Assembly (NCBI GenBank): GCA_965153455.1
Contig: OZ234497.1
Span: forward strand, 6,138,001-6,202,000
Source: Sphagnum compactum
Taxonomy: Eukaryota; Bryophyta; Sphagnopsida; Sphagnales
Direction of reading: 5' to 3'
Length of the DNA stretch: 64,000 nucleotides
The notes under the pieces were generated by a model. It saw nothing but the letters and a program-made list of their open reading frames with translations, did no database searches and was not told the DNA's origin. Positions 23,590-35,193 of this stretch are shown here, in pieces (within the stretch, counting starts at the first letter, position 1; each line of letters opens with the position of its first letter). The translations under genes and the position numbers were made by a program.

Positions 23590-24943
23590 TTGTTTTGTTG
23601 GTCAAAGTCATGAAATGAACAACACTAGTGTGCAGATGCCAAAAATCTGCAAAAAAAGAAGAAAGTTTTGGTCCTCAAAAAGTGGTGAAACTTTTCCATC
23701 TGCCAAAGTATGTTGTCCTCAAAGTATGTGGAATTTTCAGTGCTAGTTAGTATAGTAGTAGTAGTAGTAGTAGTAGTAATAAAGATGATGTTGCAAGAGA
23801 TGGAGTGCAAGAGTTGATGTTGAAGTTGCTGCAAGTATTTTCCTGTTGGCACTGGAAAAATTGTGCTTGAATGTTGAGTCTATTAAGAACTTTTGTTGTC
23901 CAAAGTTTGAGTAAAATTCTAGTTTAGTCAAGTACTAAGTAGTAGCTAGCAGAGACTTCTCAGGAGGTGAGAGAAGTCAGATCTGCAATTTCTTCTTGAG
24001 AGAAAGTCTTGATCATGTTGTGGAGTTTGAACGTGAAATTTGGTTGTAGAACCTTTGTTGTGCACGATTTTGTATAGCAAAAATTATACATCTGCTTGCT
24101 GTGCCACAGTGCACTAGAAAGAAGTTGTCCCCAAGTTGTTGTCGAAGTTGTGAATTCAGAACCATGATCATCATGGCTGCAAACTCAAGATAGCAGCAGC
24201 ATGTGTAAAAGTTGCAAGGAGAACTGTTGTCTTTTAGACTTTGTGACCCAAAAGTGCAAAGCAGTAGAGTGTTTGATGTGGATCATGATCATCCATGGCA
24301 GAATTTTACAGGCTACAACTGCTTTTTCTTCTTCTTCTTCTTCCTCCCTGCCACCACAATTGATCATCAAAGCTGGCTGCTGCACCACAATCCAAAACTT
24401 TGGCCAGCAGCTCAGCTTTTGCTGCAAGCAAAGTTCAAACCCCATCATGCACTGATCAATACAAGTTTTTATCCAATCCAGCTGCTGCACGACAAACTAG
24501 CAGTTCTAAGCTGCTGCCGACTTGAGCTTGTTGCTGTTACAAAATTATGTGAAATTCTGTGACTGACTGAGAAAATCTCCAGCTGGGTGCAGCAGCAGCA
24601 AAAAAATTCCCAAGCAAAATTCCTGCAATTACTTGGCTATTGTCAGCTTCTTCATCCGTGACAGCAGCAGCGGCAGATTGAGAGGATTTCAGACATGTAA
24701 TTGCAAGCATGTAACTGCAGTTCAACATGCAAGTTTCTTCTGTGTGCATCATTTGCAGTTCCAGGCTTCAAGTTCTGCAGCTGCTTTTTCAGGTAATCAG
24801 TATCATGGCACTTTCAGCTTCAATCATAGCATGTCATGAGATTCCAGGACATGGCAGCAGCCGGTCGGATGGTCAGCAGAAGCAGCAGCTCCTCATGGAC
24901 TTCAGGATGAGAATCTGGACTGATGATCGTCATCTGAATCCTC
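23590..24943 (+). promoter_or_regulatory. Probable promoter and leader of the NILR1-like gene
   Basis: This is a leader-like stretch with (TAG)n at 23752-23778, TTC/CTT triplets near 24326 and many GCAGCAG motifs. Several ATG frames precede the main start. One, at 24727-25014, overlaps the main start in another frame and could reduce its use. No certain transcription start or intron was located. Confidence 0.35.
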
Positions 24944-27900
24944 TTGAGGAGCGTGCCATTCCTCATGTCGCCTTGCAGATTCAGCTCCCCAACAACAATT
25001 TACGAGGTGGGTAGTAGTAGTAGTAGTACATCCATCATCACTCCTGCAACTACTGTCTCCAAGAAGAAGAAGAAGAAGAAGAAGTTCTCAAATGCATTCA
25101 ATGATGATGAGAGCTCCTGTAGCTGGACATTGTATCTCTTGCTCCTCTTTTGTTTTGCTGATTCAATCGAGTTTCACTGTTTTGAGAATCCTTCTCTAGG
25201 TTTGAAACATGAGGAGTTGTTGTCTTCGTCGAACTTGAGGATGGGATTCTCAACGACAGCAACAGCAGCAGCAGCAGCTTTGATCAGGCAGGATGAAGCA
25301 GTTTTGCTTGCTTGGAAGATGGAGCTCTGGGCAGAAAACACAAACATCTCCACGCCTTTGCAAGAGTGGGTGACATCCGACGACAACAACAGCAACAACT
25401 CAGCACCCTGTGGATGGTCGGGAGTGCAGTGCGGAATCTGGCAGGAGGAGCTCCGTGTGACGGAGCTCAATCTCACCTCCTACAACTTGAGCGGGGTAGT
25501 GCCTCCGGGAATCGCAAACCTCACGGCTCTTTCCTCCCTTGTGTTTGCTTACAACAGATTCGACGGCAGTATCCCTGCGGAGATCGGAAACCTGACCAAC
25601 TTGCAAGTGCTTGATCTTTCTTCCAACTCCTTCGAGAAAGCAATCCCGGAAGAGCTTTTCTCCAACTGCGGCAATCTGAGGTTGCTCAACCTCTCAAATA
25701 ACCTCCTCGTCGATGGAGTTCCCGAGCAGCTTTGGAGATCCTGCAAGAGCTTGAAAACTCTTGATCTCAGCAGCAACAACCTGATTGCCGCTGGTCTGCC
25801 CATCACTGCTGCTGCAGGAGGATCTGAAGCTGCTCCTGGAGCTCCTGGAGGGGATGAGGATTTTCCGAACCAGATTATGCATTTCGCAGTGAGCGACAAC
25901 AACATCACTGCCTTGGTGAGTGAGATATTGGGTTCCTTCTTCACGGCTCCGGGGCACTGCCAGAATCTCGAGTTTCTGGACCTCTCTTACAACAATCTCT
26001 GGGGATCTCTTCCTCCGGAGATCGGCAACTGCACGCAGTTGCGGCTCTTGAATGTGCAAGGGAATCAGATAACTGGGTTGGTGCCGGATGAGATAGGTGG
26101 ACTACGGAATCTCGAGTGCTTGGGACTCGGGAAGAATCAGTTGTACGGGAATCTTCCCCAGAGCTTGACCATGTGTACGGAGCTCTACCTACTGGACGCG
26201 AGCAGGAATCAGTTTTCCGGGCTCATTCCTTCTTGGTTGAGCAAGCTGCAGAGATTGCAGTTCCTGGTGATGCATAGCAACAGCTTCACAGGCGACATTC
26301 CCATCGAGCTTTTCTCAAGCTCCTCGAATCTGTTGCATCTGGACTTGGGTCACAACAATCTGAGTGGCTTCATCCCTCCAGAGATCGGCAACTTGGGTGC
26401 TTTGCGATTCCTTAGATTGTCCAGAAACCAGCTCACGGGAAGTGTGCCGTCGACGATCGGTAACCTCTCACAAGTCACAGCGATAGATCTTTCCGGAAAC
26501 CGGCTCACGGGAAGGATCCCTGCGACAATTGGCGAGTTACGGAATCTCTTGTGGCTTCAGATGTCGGAGAATCTGCTCTCGGGATCGATTCCTGGGGAGC
26601 TCTCCAACTGCGGGAGTTTGCTGTGGTTGAATCTGTATCAGAATCAGTTAACTGGTGAGATTCCAGCGACTTTTTCTTTGTTGGGTCAGAAGGCGAATAT
26701 CACTTTTGCTAACAACAGGAAGAATCTGCAATGGCCACCAGTGGATCTAAGCGAGTGTTCCATTCTCTCGAGCTGGATTCCTGGCTACTATGCTCCTCCG
26801 TTCACGAATCTCATCTGGATCTTGAACCGGCAATGGTGTCAGAAAGGGTGGCAGAAGATTCTACGAGGGGAGAAACAAGCAGTGGCACTGAGCTACTGGC
26901 AACTCTCTAGCAACAATCTCACAGGTCAGATTCCGGAATTCAGTGCATCTTCTCCCTTGGCATGTTTGCTTCTGGGAGAGAATTCTTTGTCTGGGCCGAT
27001 CCCAAGCAGCATTGGGAATCTACATGCGTACATCATCAATGTGAGTCGCAATGAGATCAGCGGTTCCATTCCCGACAGCTTGTGCAACATCAATTCCTTG
27101 AGCCAGAAACTGCAGACTCTAGATCTCTCCCACAACAATCTTTCTGGTGGGATTCCTTCTTCCATCGTCAACTTGACGGCTCTCTCCCTCTTCAACATCT
27201 CCTACAATCCGGATCTCACTGGTCCCTTGCCGGAAGCCAACCAGTTTGTGACTTTCGGGCCTGATATCTACGTGGGCGATACCAAGCTCTGCTTCTACCT
27301 CAACCCCACATGGGAGAATGTCTCCGCTTGGACTGGCGACAATCTGCCGGAGAGATGTCCGACTGATTCTAGTAGTGGTAATTCTGGTTTTGCTGCTGCG
27401 CCGAAGCATCTGAAGCTCATCGTCACTCTCACTGTCAGCGTTTTGGGTTGTCTCACAGCGTTGCTTTTGGTCTTGTCCGGGTTGTTGTGTGCTTCCTGCA
27501 AGTCTTGGAGGAAGAAGCAGCTGCTGCTACTGCGGCGGCAAGATGTTGAGCTCAACAGCAAGAAACTTGGGTCGGATCAGTTGGTGTCCGGCAGCGGCAA
27601 ATCGTCTACTCGCGGATCATCAAGCTCTGGTTCATCATCATGGGGGAGGAGATTCAGTCTCCAGCGGCGGCGTGTGAAGACGATCCCTGTGGCGTCTTTT
27701 GATGGGGTGAATCTGCCGCCGTGTCTGCAATCGCTCACGTACTCGGACTTGCTGTTAGCGACAGATGGGTTTAGCGACGCGAATGTGATAGGAGACGGAG
27801 GATTTGGGATTGTGTACAAAGCGAGACTGGGACCTGACAACACCCAAGTCGCCATCAAGAAGCTGTTCAAGAACGGCGTACAGGGAGAACGCGAGTTTCA

Positions 27901-28792
27901 AGCAGAGATGGAGACTCTGGGCAACATCCGACACCAGAATCTGGTGCCCTTGTTGGGCTATTGCTGCAGACACAAGGAGCGACTTCTGGTCTACAAGTTC
28001 ATGGAAAACGGAAGCCTCGACCACTGGTTGTATTCTGCAACAGGAGCAGCAGCAGATCATCAGAATCGAGTCCTCAGCAACTTGGATTCAAACATAAAAA
28101 AACCATCACCACCTGCTGCTGCCGCTGCTGTTGCTACTGCAGCTTCTTCTTCTTCTTCTTCCCAGCTGCGGCTTGATTGGTCGACTCGACTGCGGATTGC
28201 TCATGGTACTGCTCGTGGGCTTTGCTTTCTTCACCATGAATGTGTACCCATGATCATTCACCGCGACATGAAAGTGAGCAACATCTTGCTGGACGAAGAG
28301 CTGGAAGCGAGATTGACGGATTTCGGACTTGCCAGACTTCTGGACTTACCCAACACGCATGTGAGCACCATCATCGCCGGCACTCCGGGTTATGTCGCTC
28401 CCGAGTACAGCCAGACATGGAAAGCCACCACCAAAGGCGATGTGTACAGCTTCGGCGTCGTGTTGCTGGAGCTGGTTGCCGGCAAACGACCCACTGCTCC
28501 CGAGTTCAGTGCTGTGGAGCCTGGTGCCAATCTCGTGGATTGGGTGCGCTTCCTGGTCGCTGCAAACCGACAACACGAGGTCTGCGACAAAGCGGTGCTG
28601 GAAACCGCCGAAGATCCGCGACAAGTAGGTGAATTTCTGGCGCTTGCTCTCAGCTGCACTCTCGATTCCGCTTCCAAGCGTCCCACCATGATCCAAGTCA
28701 CGGCACAACTGCAACAAATCATGGACAAGCTCCATCTTGACGATTCACAGCAAAATTCAGCCATGCAGTTCAGGGAACAACTTAGGGTTTAG
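24944..28792 (+). CDS. LRR receptor-like kinase, NILR1/At1g74360-like
   Basis: This is an intronless 1282-residue receptor. A hydrophobic signal-like segment (about 60-72) follows an odd Ser/Lys-rich start. Then come CGWSGVQC (156-163), about 20 LRRs (172-760), a transmembrane helix (about 824-849) and a kinase (about 945-1255). The kinase looks active: GDGGFG (950-955), VAIK Lys972, HRD (1106-1108), DFG (1126-1128), GTPGYVAPEY. The island at 595-645 (WIPGYYAPPFTN, WCQKGW) before the last LRRs, plus FNISYNPDLTG, are hallmarks of At1g74360. That gene is NILR1, a plasma-membrane receptor in nematode-triggered immunity reported to perceive ascarosides. An Ala/Ser-rich insert of about 45 residues interrupts the kinase (1031-1074), and another sits among the LRRs (281-310). 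The first 58 residues are unlike a normal signal peptide, so an unrecognised upstream exon is possible. Ligand is not known. Confidence 0.9.
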   Translation: MRSVPFLMSPCRFSSPTTIYEVGSSSSSTSIITPATTVSKKKKKKKKFSNAFNDDESSCSWTLYLLLLFCFADSIEFHCFENPSLGLKHEELLSSSNLRMGFSTTATAAAAALIRQDEAVLLAWKMELWAENTNISTPLQEWVTSDDNNSNNSAPCGWSGVQCGIWQEELRVTELNLTSYNLSGVVPPGIANLTALSSLVFAYNRFDGSIPAEIGNLTNLQVLDLSSNSFEKAIPEELFSNCGNLRLLNLSNNLLVDGVPEQLWRSCKSLKTLDLSSNNLIAAGLPITAAAGGSEAAPGAPGGDEDFPNQIMHFAVSDNNITALVSEILGSFFTAPGHCQNLEFLDLSYNNLWGSLPPEIGNCTQLRLLNVQGNQITGLVPDEIGGLRNLECLGLGKNQLYGNLPQSLTMCTELYLLDASRNQFSGLIPSWLSKLQRLQFLVMHSNSFTGDIPIELFSSSSNLLHLDLGHNNLSGFIPPEIGNLGALRFLRLSRNQLTGSVPSTIGNLSQVTAIDLSGNRLTGRIPATIGELRNLLWLQMSENLLSGSIPGELSNCGSLLWLNLYQNQLTGEIPATFSLLGQKANITFANNRKNLQWPPVDLSECSILSSWIPGYYAPPFTNLIWILNRQWCQKGWQKILRGEKQAVALSYWQLSSNNLTGQIPEFSASSPLACLLLGENSLSGPIPSSIGNLHAYIINVSRNEISGSIPDSLCNINSLSQKLQTLDLSHNNLSGGIPSSIVNLTALSLFNISYNPDLTGPLPEANQFVTFGPDIYVGDTKLCFYLNPTWENVSAWTGDNLPERCPTDSSSGNSGFAAAPKHLKLIVTLTVSVLGCLTALLLVLSGLLCASCKSWRKKQLLLLRRQDVELNSKKLGSDQLVSGSGKSSTRGSSSSGSSSWGRRFSLQRRRVKTIPVASFDGVNLPPCLQSLTYSDLLLATDGFSDANVIGDGGFGIVYKARLGPDNTQVAIKKLFKNGVQGEREFQAEMETLGNIRHQNLVPLLGYCCRHKERLLVYKFMENGSLDHWLYSATGAAADHQNRVLSNLDSNIKKPSPPAAAAAVATAASSSSSSQLRLDWSTRLRIAHGTARGLCFLHHECVPMIIHRDMKVSNILLDEELEARLTDFGLARLLDLPNTHVSTIIAGTPGYVAPEYSQTWKATTKGDVYSFGVVLLELVAGKRPTAPEFSAVEPGANLVDWVRFLVAANRQHEVCDKAVLETAEDPRQVGEFLALALSCTLDSASKRPTMIQVTAQLQQIMDKLHLDDSQQNSAMQFREQLRV

Positions 28793-28882
28793 GGTTTAGG
28801 ACTGCAGTTTAGGGCACGACTTAGGATTTAAGGTTTAGTACCCCAGTTTAGGGAACAACTTAGGATTTAGGGTTTAAGGTTC
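28766..28882 (+). repeat. 39-bp telomere-like minisatellite overlapping the stop codon
   Basis: Units starting CAGTTYAGGG...ACTTAGG begin at 28766, 28805 and 28844, an exact 39-bp period. The first unit encodes the last eight residues of the NILR1-like receptor and its stop (TAG within a TTTAGGG motif). A less regular fourth start is at 28890. Confidence 0.8.
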
Positions 28883-29400
28883 AGTACAACAGTTTTTAGG
28901 GTTTAGTGTTAGGGTTTAAGGTTTATAGCAGGTTAGAGTTTAGGTGCCAGGTTTAGAATAGTTTAGGGTTTAAGGCCTAAGATTTAGGGTTTAAAGTGCT
29001 AGGCTCCTTGGAACTAACTACAATTGATTAGGAATTTTGGTTTAGGGTTTAAGTATCAAGCTCCAAATACAAAACATTAGAAAATTTCATCTCCAAATGT
29101 TTTACCAACCCAGTCCTTCGTAAGAGAAACTAAGTTTTAGGGTTTAAGGTTTGGGGGTTTAGGTGCCAAAGCTCCAAATGCAAAATTATTAAAGAATTTG
29201 GTTTAGGGTTTAAGCGTTTGGCTCTAAATACAAAATATTAGCAAACGGTATCCAAGTGCTTATTTAGAAATTCATTCATTCTTCATTGTTGCGTCAAAAC
29301 ATTTAAGAAGGAAGCACCCAACAACATGAATGGACCTTGAACTCAACAAGCTCTATAATTCACGAAATTTGTCCATATAATTTAGGGTTTAAGGTTTAGA
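28883..29400. repeat. Degenerate TTTAGGG-type array
   Basis: Scattered TTTAGGGTTTAAG motifs continue downstream of the receptor gene, mixed with GGCTCCAAATACAAA-type segments that recur near 29060, 29170 and 29220. This is interstitial telomere-like sequence, not a terminal telomere. Confidence 0.65.
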
Positions 29401-32400
29401 TGACAATCTAGATACAATTTATTAAGATTTGATTTAGAGCGCAGCTATCATATTCCCAAATAATAATAATAAAATTAAGTCTATAAGTTTTACAATCAAA
29501 GGTTTAGGTGTTTGGCTCCTTAAACATATAAATTTATTAGGAAATTTGGATTAGGGTTTAAGTGTTAAGTTTCAAATTAAAAATATTAGGGAATTTTTTT
29601 TGTGGTTTTATGAACTTACAAGTTATAGGATAATCCATTGTTGTGTCCAAACATCTAACAAGGTTGAAACACCCAACATTGTGAAGGACCCTAAACCGAG
29701 CTTTACTATGGACCCCTAGTATAAATGTTCAATTTGTTTAGGAATGAAGGTTATTTTTAGCTATCAATTTAAGGTTTATTTTTAAAGTGGCACAACATGG
29801 CTTGAGGTTGTTCAATATTACAATTCATTTGTTTTGGATACTAAATTATACTTTAAAATTACGATTCATTTGTTTTGGATATTAAATTATACTTTAAAAT
29901 TACAATCCATTTGTTTGAGATGCCTTGGTAAATGATATTTCAATTTAAACAAACTTTTAGAGAAATCTTGTTCTTTTTACAACCCATTTTAAATCCCCAA
30001 TTGGACATAATGTGTGGCCTTGGTATATATTAGGATCCTTGTTTGACCCTATTAAAAGCCCTATTTTGCAAAATTTAGGTGTTATGCTCAACAATTCACA
30101 AAGAATCCTTCTAATAATATAATAATTATCCTTCTAATTGTGTTAGCTCCTAACACAATTATTCACAAATTCAGGTAATTAATCAAAAAAATTTAGAATA
30201 ATCAACTTTGACTTGGGTTGAATTTCAAATCATCAAGATTATTTTCAAAGAAAATTGAAGTTTAATTTACTTGCTATGTTTAGTTTGACAATTTTGAATA
30301 TTTTTACCTTACAATAATTAATGAACAACTAATGATGTAATGATTTTGGCCTTTATGGCAAGTTCAATTTAAAAATTTCTTGTGCCACATTTAGAACTTC
30401 TCATTTATATGCATGCATTTCTATGCCCATACATCATATGCACACATAATAGCACTTTAGACCAATGTTGGACTAATATCAACTTTTGAATAGACCATAC
30501 TAAGTCCCTAGTATTGGGGTTTTTTTTTCCCTCATACATGGCAACAATTGGTATTGGGTATTTTTTTAGAACTTTCATAACAATTTGGTACTAGTATTAG
30601 ATTCAAGGCTTTTTTCCTAATATATGGAAAGTTAAGCCTATATTGGTACTAATATAAAATAGGTATATAAATCACATTATCTCAAGTCCCATACCAAACT
30701 AGTACTAATATAAGGCTAGTATTTCCTCAAGTTGCACCCGATTGATAGGTTTTTCAATAGTAAAATTAATACTACTACAATATACCCAAGTTGCACCGTA
30801 TATATTAGTAAACCATTGTTGCAAATCAAAGGAGAATAAACTTTTGGAATTGGAAATCTACATGAGTAAAAATATAAAGTTTTATATGTGGGTTGTTGGG
30901 TAAAAATTATAATTTAATTACTTATATAATCAAGTTCTCTTTATTTTCAAAACTAAAAGGTATAAAAGGTGAAGGCAAGCTATAATGGGCTCACTTTTTG
31001 TGTCCCATTGCAATTTTATGTAGGGTGTAATGAATTAACATGCCATTAACATGACATAAAATCATTTATATACATAATTGGGACATGGTTTTAAATTCTC
31101 AACTTCAATAAGAAACTATCTATATAATTTGTGCATAATAAATGTTCACCCATTATGTAGTAATGGACTTTTGAAGTGAAAACATATGGACTCTCTCGAC
31201 CATCTACACTTTCCATACACATGAAATTTTCAATATCAATTTTTTAAAGCATATTTTATAGGGACTTAATATTGGATAAATCAAAGGAAAAAAACATGGA
31301 TTTGAAAACTTCATCACAAAAGCTTTAACCAAAATATAGTTATGGACTTTTGAATGTCCAAAATTTGGACCTTGTTTTCAAAAGTCCTTACATGGGTCAT
31401 TTTTTGTTGGATTGATAATTGTTTTTCCTTGTTAAATGTATGTCAAAAAGATGTTTAAATGGGTATATTTTCATATGAATTTAATTAGCTCATTAACCAA
31501 CACGTAGTCCCCCATTTATGTTAACAAAAATTGGATTTTTAAAGACTTTAATTTTATTTACCGAAAATGAACCATTTAACCCTGCATCTACCCTAAAACA
31601 TTAATCCCAAATATTAGGGACTTTTTTTAAAAAAACATATGTACAATGGATATGATGTATGGCCAAACAATATAAATGGGATACATTATATATGATAATA
31701 ACATTGTATTTGTATGTGTATTACTGCAAGATGACTAGTGCCACTTAATTTAACTATTGGAACATTATCATCTACAAGGTAGAGGACTAAAGATTCTATG
31801 GACATGGTAAATCTTCTTTGGCCCAAGGTTGAAAACTTAGTAGTTATTGTTGTGGGAGTACAAGTGATTGGGTGGGGGCAAATGATACTTTTGACTTACA
31901 CCTTTTCAAAAGACATCAAGGAAATAGTATAGGAATATATGTTGTGTTGGAGTAGGATGTATCAATAAACATGTTAATCTAAACATTTTATCCTTGTGGT
32001 GAACAACATCTAAATGTGTCACAACTTCAACTGAAACTAGAAATTCAAAAAATATATGTGATACCAAAATTTAATGCAAACATAAAATTCAAATTAAGTT
32101 TAGGATGATTTAAATATGTGGATATTAAAACACATGATAACACTAAGGTTAGTAAATTTAATGTTCTCTCATAATACCCACCTAATTTAAACAATATCCG
32201 CTTTGATGCACGTATTGTCCTTGAATCTTTAAATGTCATTCACCCATTAGCTCAAGTTTGAGCAAAATATTTATGCCCATATCCTACCAATGTGTAGTCT
32301 CTTCCTTATGGGTGCAAAACCAACAAATAACTAACTCATCATGTAACAACTATGCCTTTTATTGCAAGTTCAACTTCAAACTGAAAACCTTCCCTCAATA

Positions 32401-34260
32401 AATCTAAAATTTAGATGCATTCACATATATGGAACATTTCTATCCATTATATGCACACATAGTACCCCTCCATATGAGTCCATAGTCACCAAAACATCAG
32501 GGGTCAAGTTCAAATAAAATTTTATGCCTAAACCCTACACCAATGTGTAATCTCTTTCCTTATGGGTGCAAAGCCAATAAATGAACAAAACATGTTATTC
32601 TTACAATTGAGCCATGACATAACAACCATAATATTGTCCATCTTAAATAATATTAGATTGATCTTTTCCACTCTAGTAGAATCATTCTCTCAACTTCCTT
32701 GGAAGTAAGTAGCTAAGGTGTGCATTATGTTCGTGAGAAGATTGCTTTGGGATGTTTGGTAATATGTTTTCCTTTCATACCTAAGTGGTTGATTAACGGT
32801 TGCATTATTTTTTTTTGCATCACTTGGGTATAATTGTACATTGTATTCAATTATTAGTGTGAAGAGAGGATGGAATTCAAGATTCATTCATTTTGTTATA
32901 ATTATTATGTTTTGAATAATTTACTACACGGATTGTTTAAGGTCATGAGCTTAAGACTTCCTATTTTGTTGGCACAAGGTTTCATCTCTCCTTAAATGGT
33001 CATTGATTTTTGGCCAAATGATTGAAACAAGTGGCTTGATTATCTGTTTTGTAAATGCATGTCCATGTAGCATTCACTCAAGTTTTTCACAAATATTATT
33101 CATGAACACACAAGTGAAAAAAAACTTTTACAAGGAAATTTTATTTATTTATTCAATGTTTGAACATGACTTGTTTATTCTACATTTAGCTTGAAACAAT
33201 GTTCAAACTAAAATTAAATACACAACAATAATGGTTTTAAAACTAAGAACTTGATTTGCAACCAAATGTATGAGGGAAGGCATGCTCCCAAGGGCCTCCC
33301 TTAATTCTAGACTTGAAAATTCCAATACACCCTTGAAATGTGCTTTTAATGTAAAACACAAAAGGTGTTTTATTTGAATGTGTGAAGGTAATTTGCATGC
33401 AAATGGTGGAAGGTCCTTTCAGTTGACAAAACCATCTTATGTTCAAGGATGTGTTTTTGAAAACAAAGAAAAAAACCTTGATGTGTTTTACATAACCTTG
33501 AAAACATTAGTGGAGAACAAGGAACCCAAAACCCTTGTTTGGTTAATCCTTCTTAAAGTTTTGTTACATGAGTAAACATAAACAACAAATATATGTGTAC
33601 AATCAAGTTTAGTATTTTTATTATGAATATTCATGCAAGGTGTGAAAAACACAATAAAACTTGAAACTTTATAAAATAACAATGTGAAATAAATTGATTT
33701 TACATTAAAAAAATAGTATTCGATATTATCAACATTACACCCCAAAGTTATTTATTTTCAAATCATGGATTATTATGATGACCTAATACACACAAATCAT
33801 TTATTTCAAATTAAAATAATCATTTCCTAAGTTATTTATGTCATAACTAATACCATTGGGAACATTTCTTGACCAAAATCACAAGATCATACAATAAGTC
33901 TTTACTTTATTGAAAAAACTTTATTTATAAGACTTTAATATAGGGTCTTAATTGCACTTCTTGAACATTGAATATTACAAACATACCAACATTTCAAATT
34001 GCATTGCAATAATAGTCTCGAAAGTAATATGTTATTTATTTTGAAACTTCAAATTACTCATTGTATTTAAATTATTATAATGCATAATTAGCGTTTGAAA
34101 ACAACAATTGTAATCCCATCTCTTTTGGAATACATTAATGTATTTAAGTTCTTGGTGATGGACTCGTCATAACACCTCCAAAGTTATATGACATCTTGAA
34201 AGCTTGATTTAATTACATGATCACAAAGTCCATTGGCCATTTCCTTGCACAATTGTAGGA
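29401..34260. other. Intergenic, AT-rich, with one 41-bp tandem repeat
   Basis: No gene is supported. ATTCATTTGTTTTGGATA... repeats at about 29821, 29862 and 29903 (41-bp period, about 2.5 copies). A GTACTAATAT-type repetition lies at 30540-30720. Two segments near 32270 and 32530 repeat (TACACCAATGTGTA, TCTCTTCCTTATGGGTGCAA). The small open frames have no recognisable content. Confidence 0.5.
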
Positions 34261-34352
34261 GTCATTTGTGGAGTTTGTACACATTGTCGATCCATTGCAA
34301 CATGTTAACATATCTCAAAGTGAAGCACTTGTTCATGTGTGGCTTTAAGGAA

Positions 34353-34988
34353 TTAATCACTAATTGGTGGGGGTGAAGGAGGTGGTGAGGGAGGGGGAGG
34401 TGGTGGTGGAAAAGAGGGTGGAGGTGAAGGAAGGGGAGGTGGTGGAGGAGAAGGAGATGGTGGGGATGGTGGGGATGGTGGTAAGGAGGAAGCGGTGGCA
34501 ATGGAGAGGGAGTTGACGATGATGGAGAGGGGGGTGAAGGAGGAGGTGGTGGAAGCGATGGTGGGACTTTGCATAAACCAAGGATGCAAATGTTTCCATT
34601 ACATGCATTCTTTTCCACAACCCCCACAATTATTGGAGTCATTCCAAATGTTGGTACAATTTCCATTGCAACAAAAAAATAATCCTAGAAATGGTTCCAA
34701 ACACACATTGGCACAAGACGCACAATTGAGTGGATCCGATAAAAGATCAACACAATTGCCATTACAACAAGATTTCCTTCCAAAACAATAATGAAAACCA
34801 AATATGGTGCAGTTTGGTGGTAGTAGAGTTTTGATCAATTGGCTTTTGATCTCATTTTTCAACAAAAAACGACTTTCAATAGGCTTGTGAACATTCATTG
34901 GATTGGCACCCATACATTCAGCAAAAACTACCATTGGTTGTATGGACATGAATGTCACAAAAACAAATGTAAACCCCATGGGTTGCAT
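34353..34988 (-). pseudogene. STIG1/GRI-like secreted Cys-rich peptide gene, interrupted before its last Cys motif
   Basis: From the ATG at 34988 a 129-residue reading begins with a signal peptide (about 1-24). It carries two STIG1-type modules: CCNGNCVDLLSDPLNCASC (74-92) with C96, and CCNGNCTNIWNDSNNCGGC (106-124) with C128. It then stops (TAA, 34601-34599). The expected final module (CNGNICILGLCK) follows at once but in another frame, so one base is gained or two are lost. Downstream, both that frame and the original frame encode long Pro/Ser runs of extensin type (to 34353). STIG1 and GRI proteins are apoplastic and act as ligands of pollen-type receptor kinases. A shortened but working two-module protein remains possible. 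Confidence 0.7.
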
Positions 34989-35193
34989 TAAAGCTTGCCA
35001 TTTTGGGAATCAAAGTTGTGTACTACTCAATTGTATGAAACACATTCCCAAAATCAACAAGATGAAAAAGTCAAAACCCAATTCCACCAAGTTGGATATA
35101 TTTTAAACTACATGATCTCTCAAGCTATTGAAGACGAATCCAATCAATCAATTGAATGAAATACAACACATTAGGGTTCAACAATTTGCTATG

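Noticed and set aside
24185-24562. Overlapping open frames in the NILR1-like leader
   Set aside because: Three frames overlap on both strands with TTC/CAG repeats; no family features. At most upstream frames.
28883-29400. True chromosome end
   Set aside because: The TTTAGGG motifs are degenerate and interspersed with unique sequence, and genes and other DNA lie on both sides.
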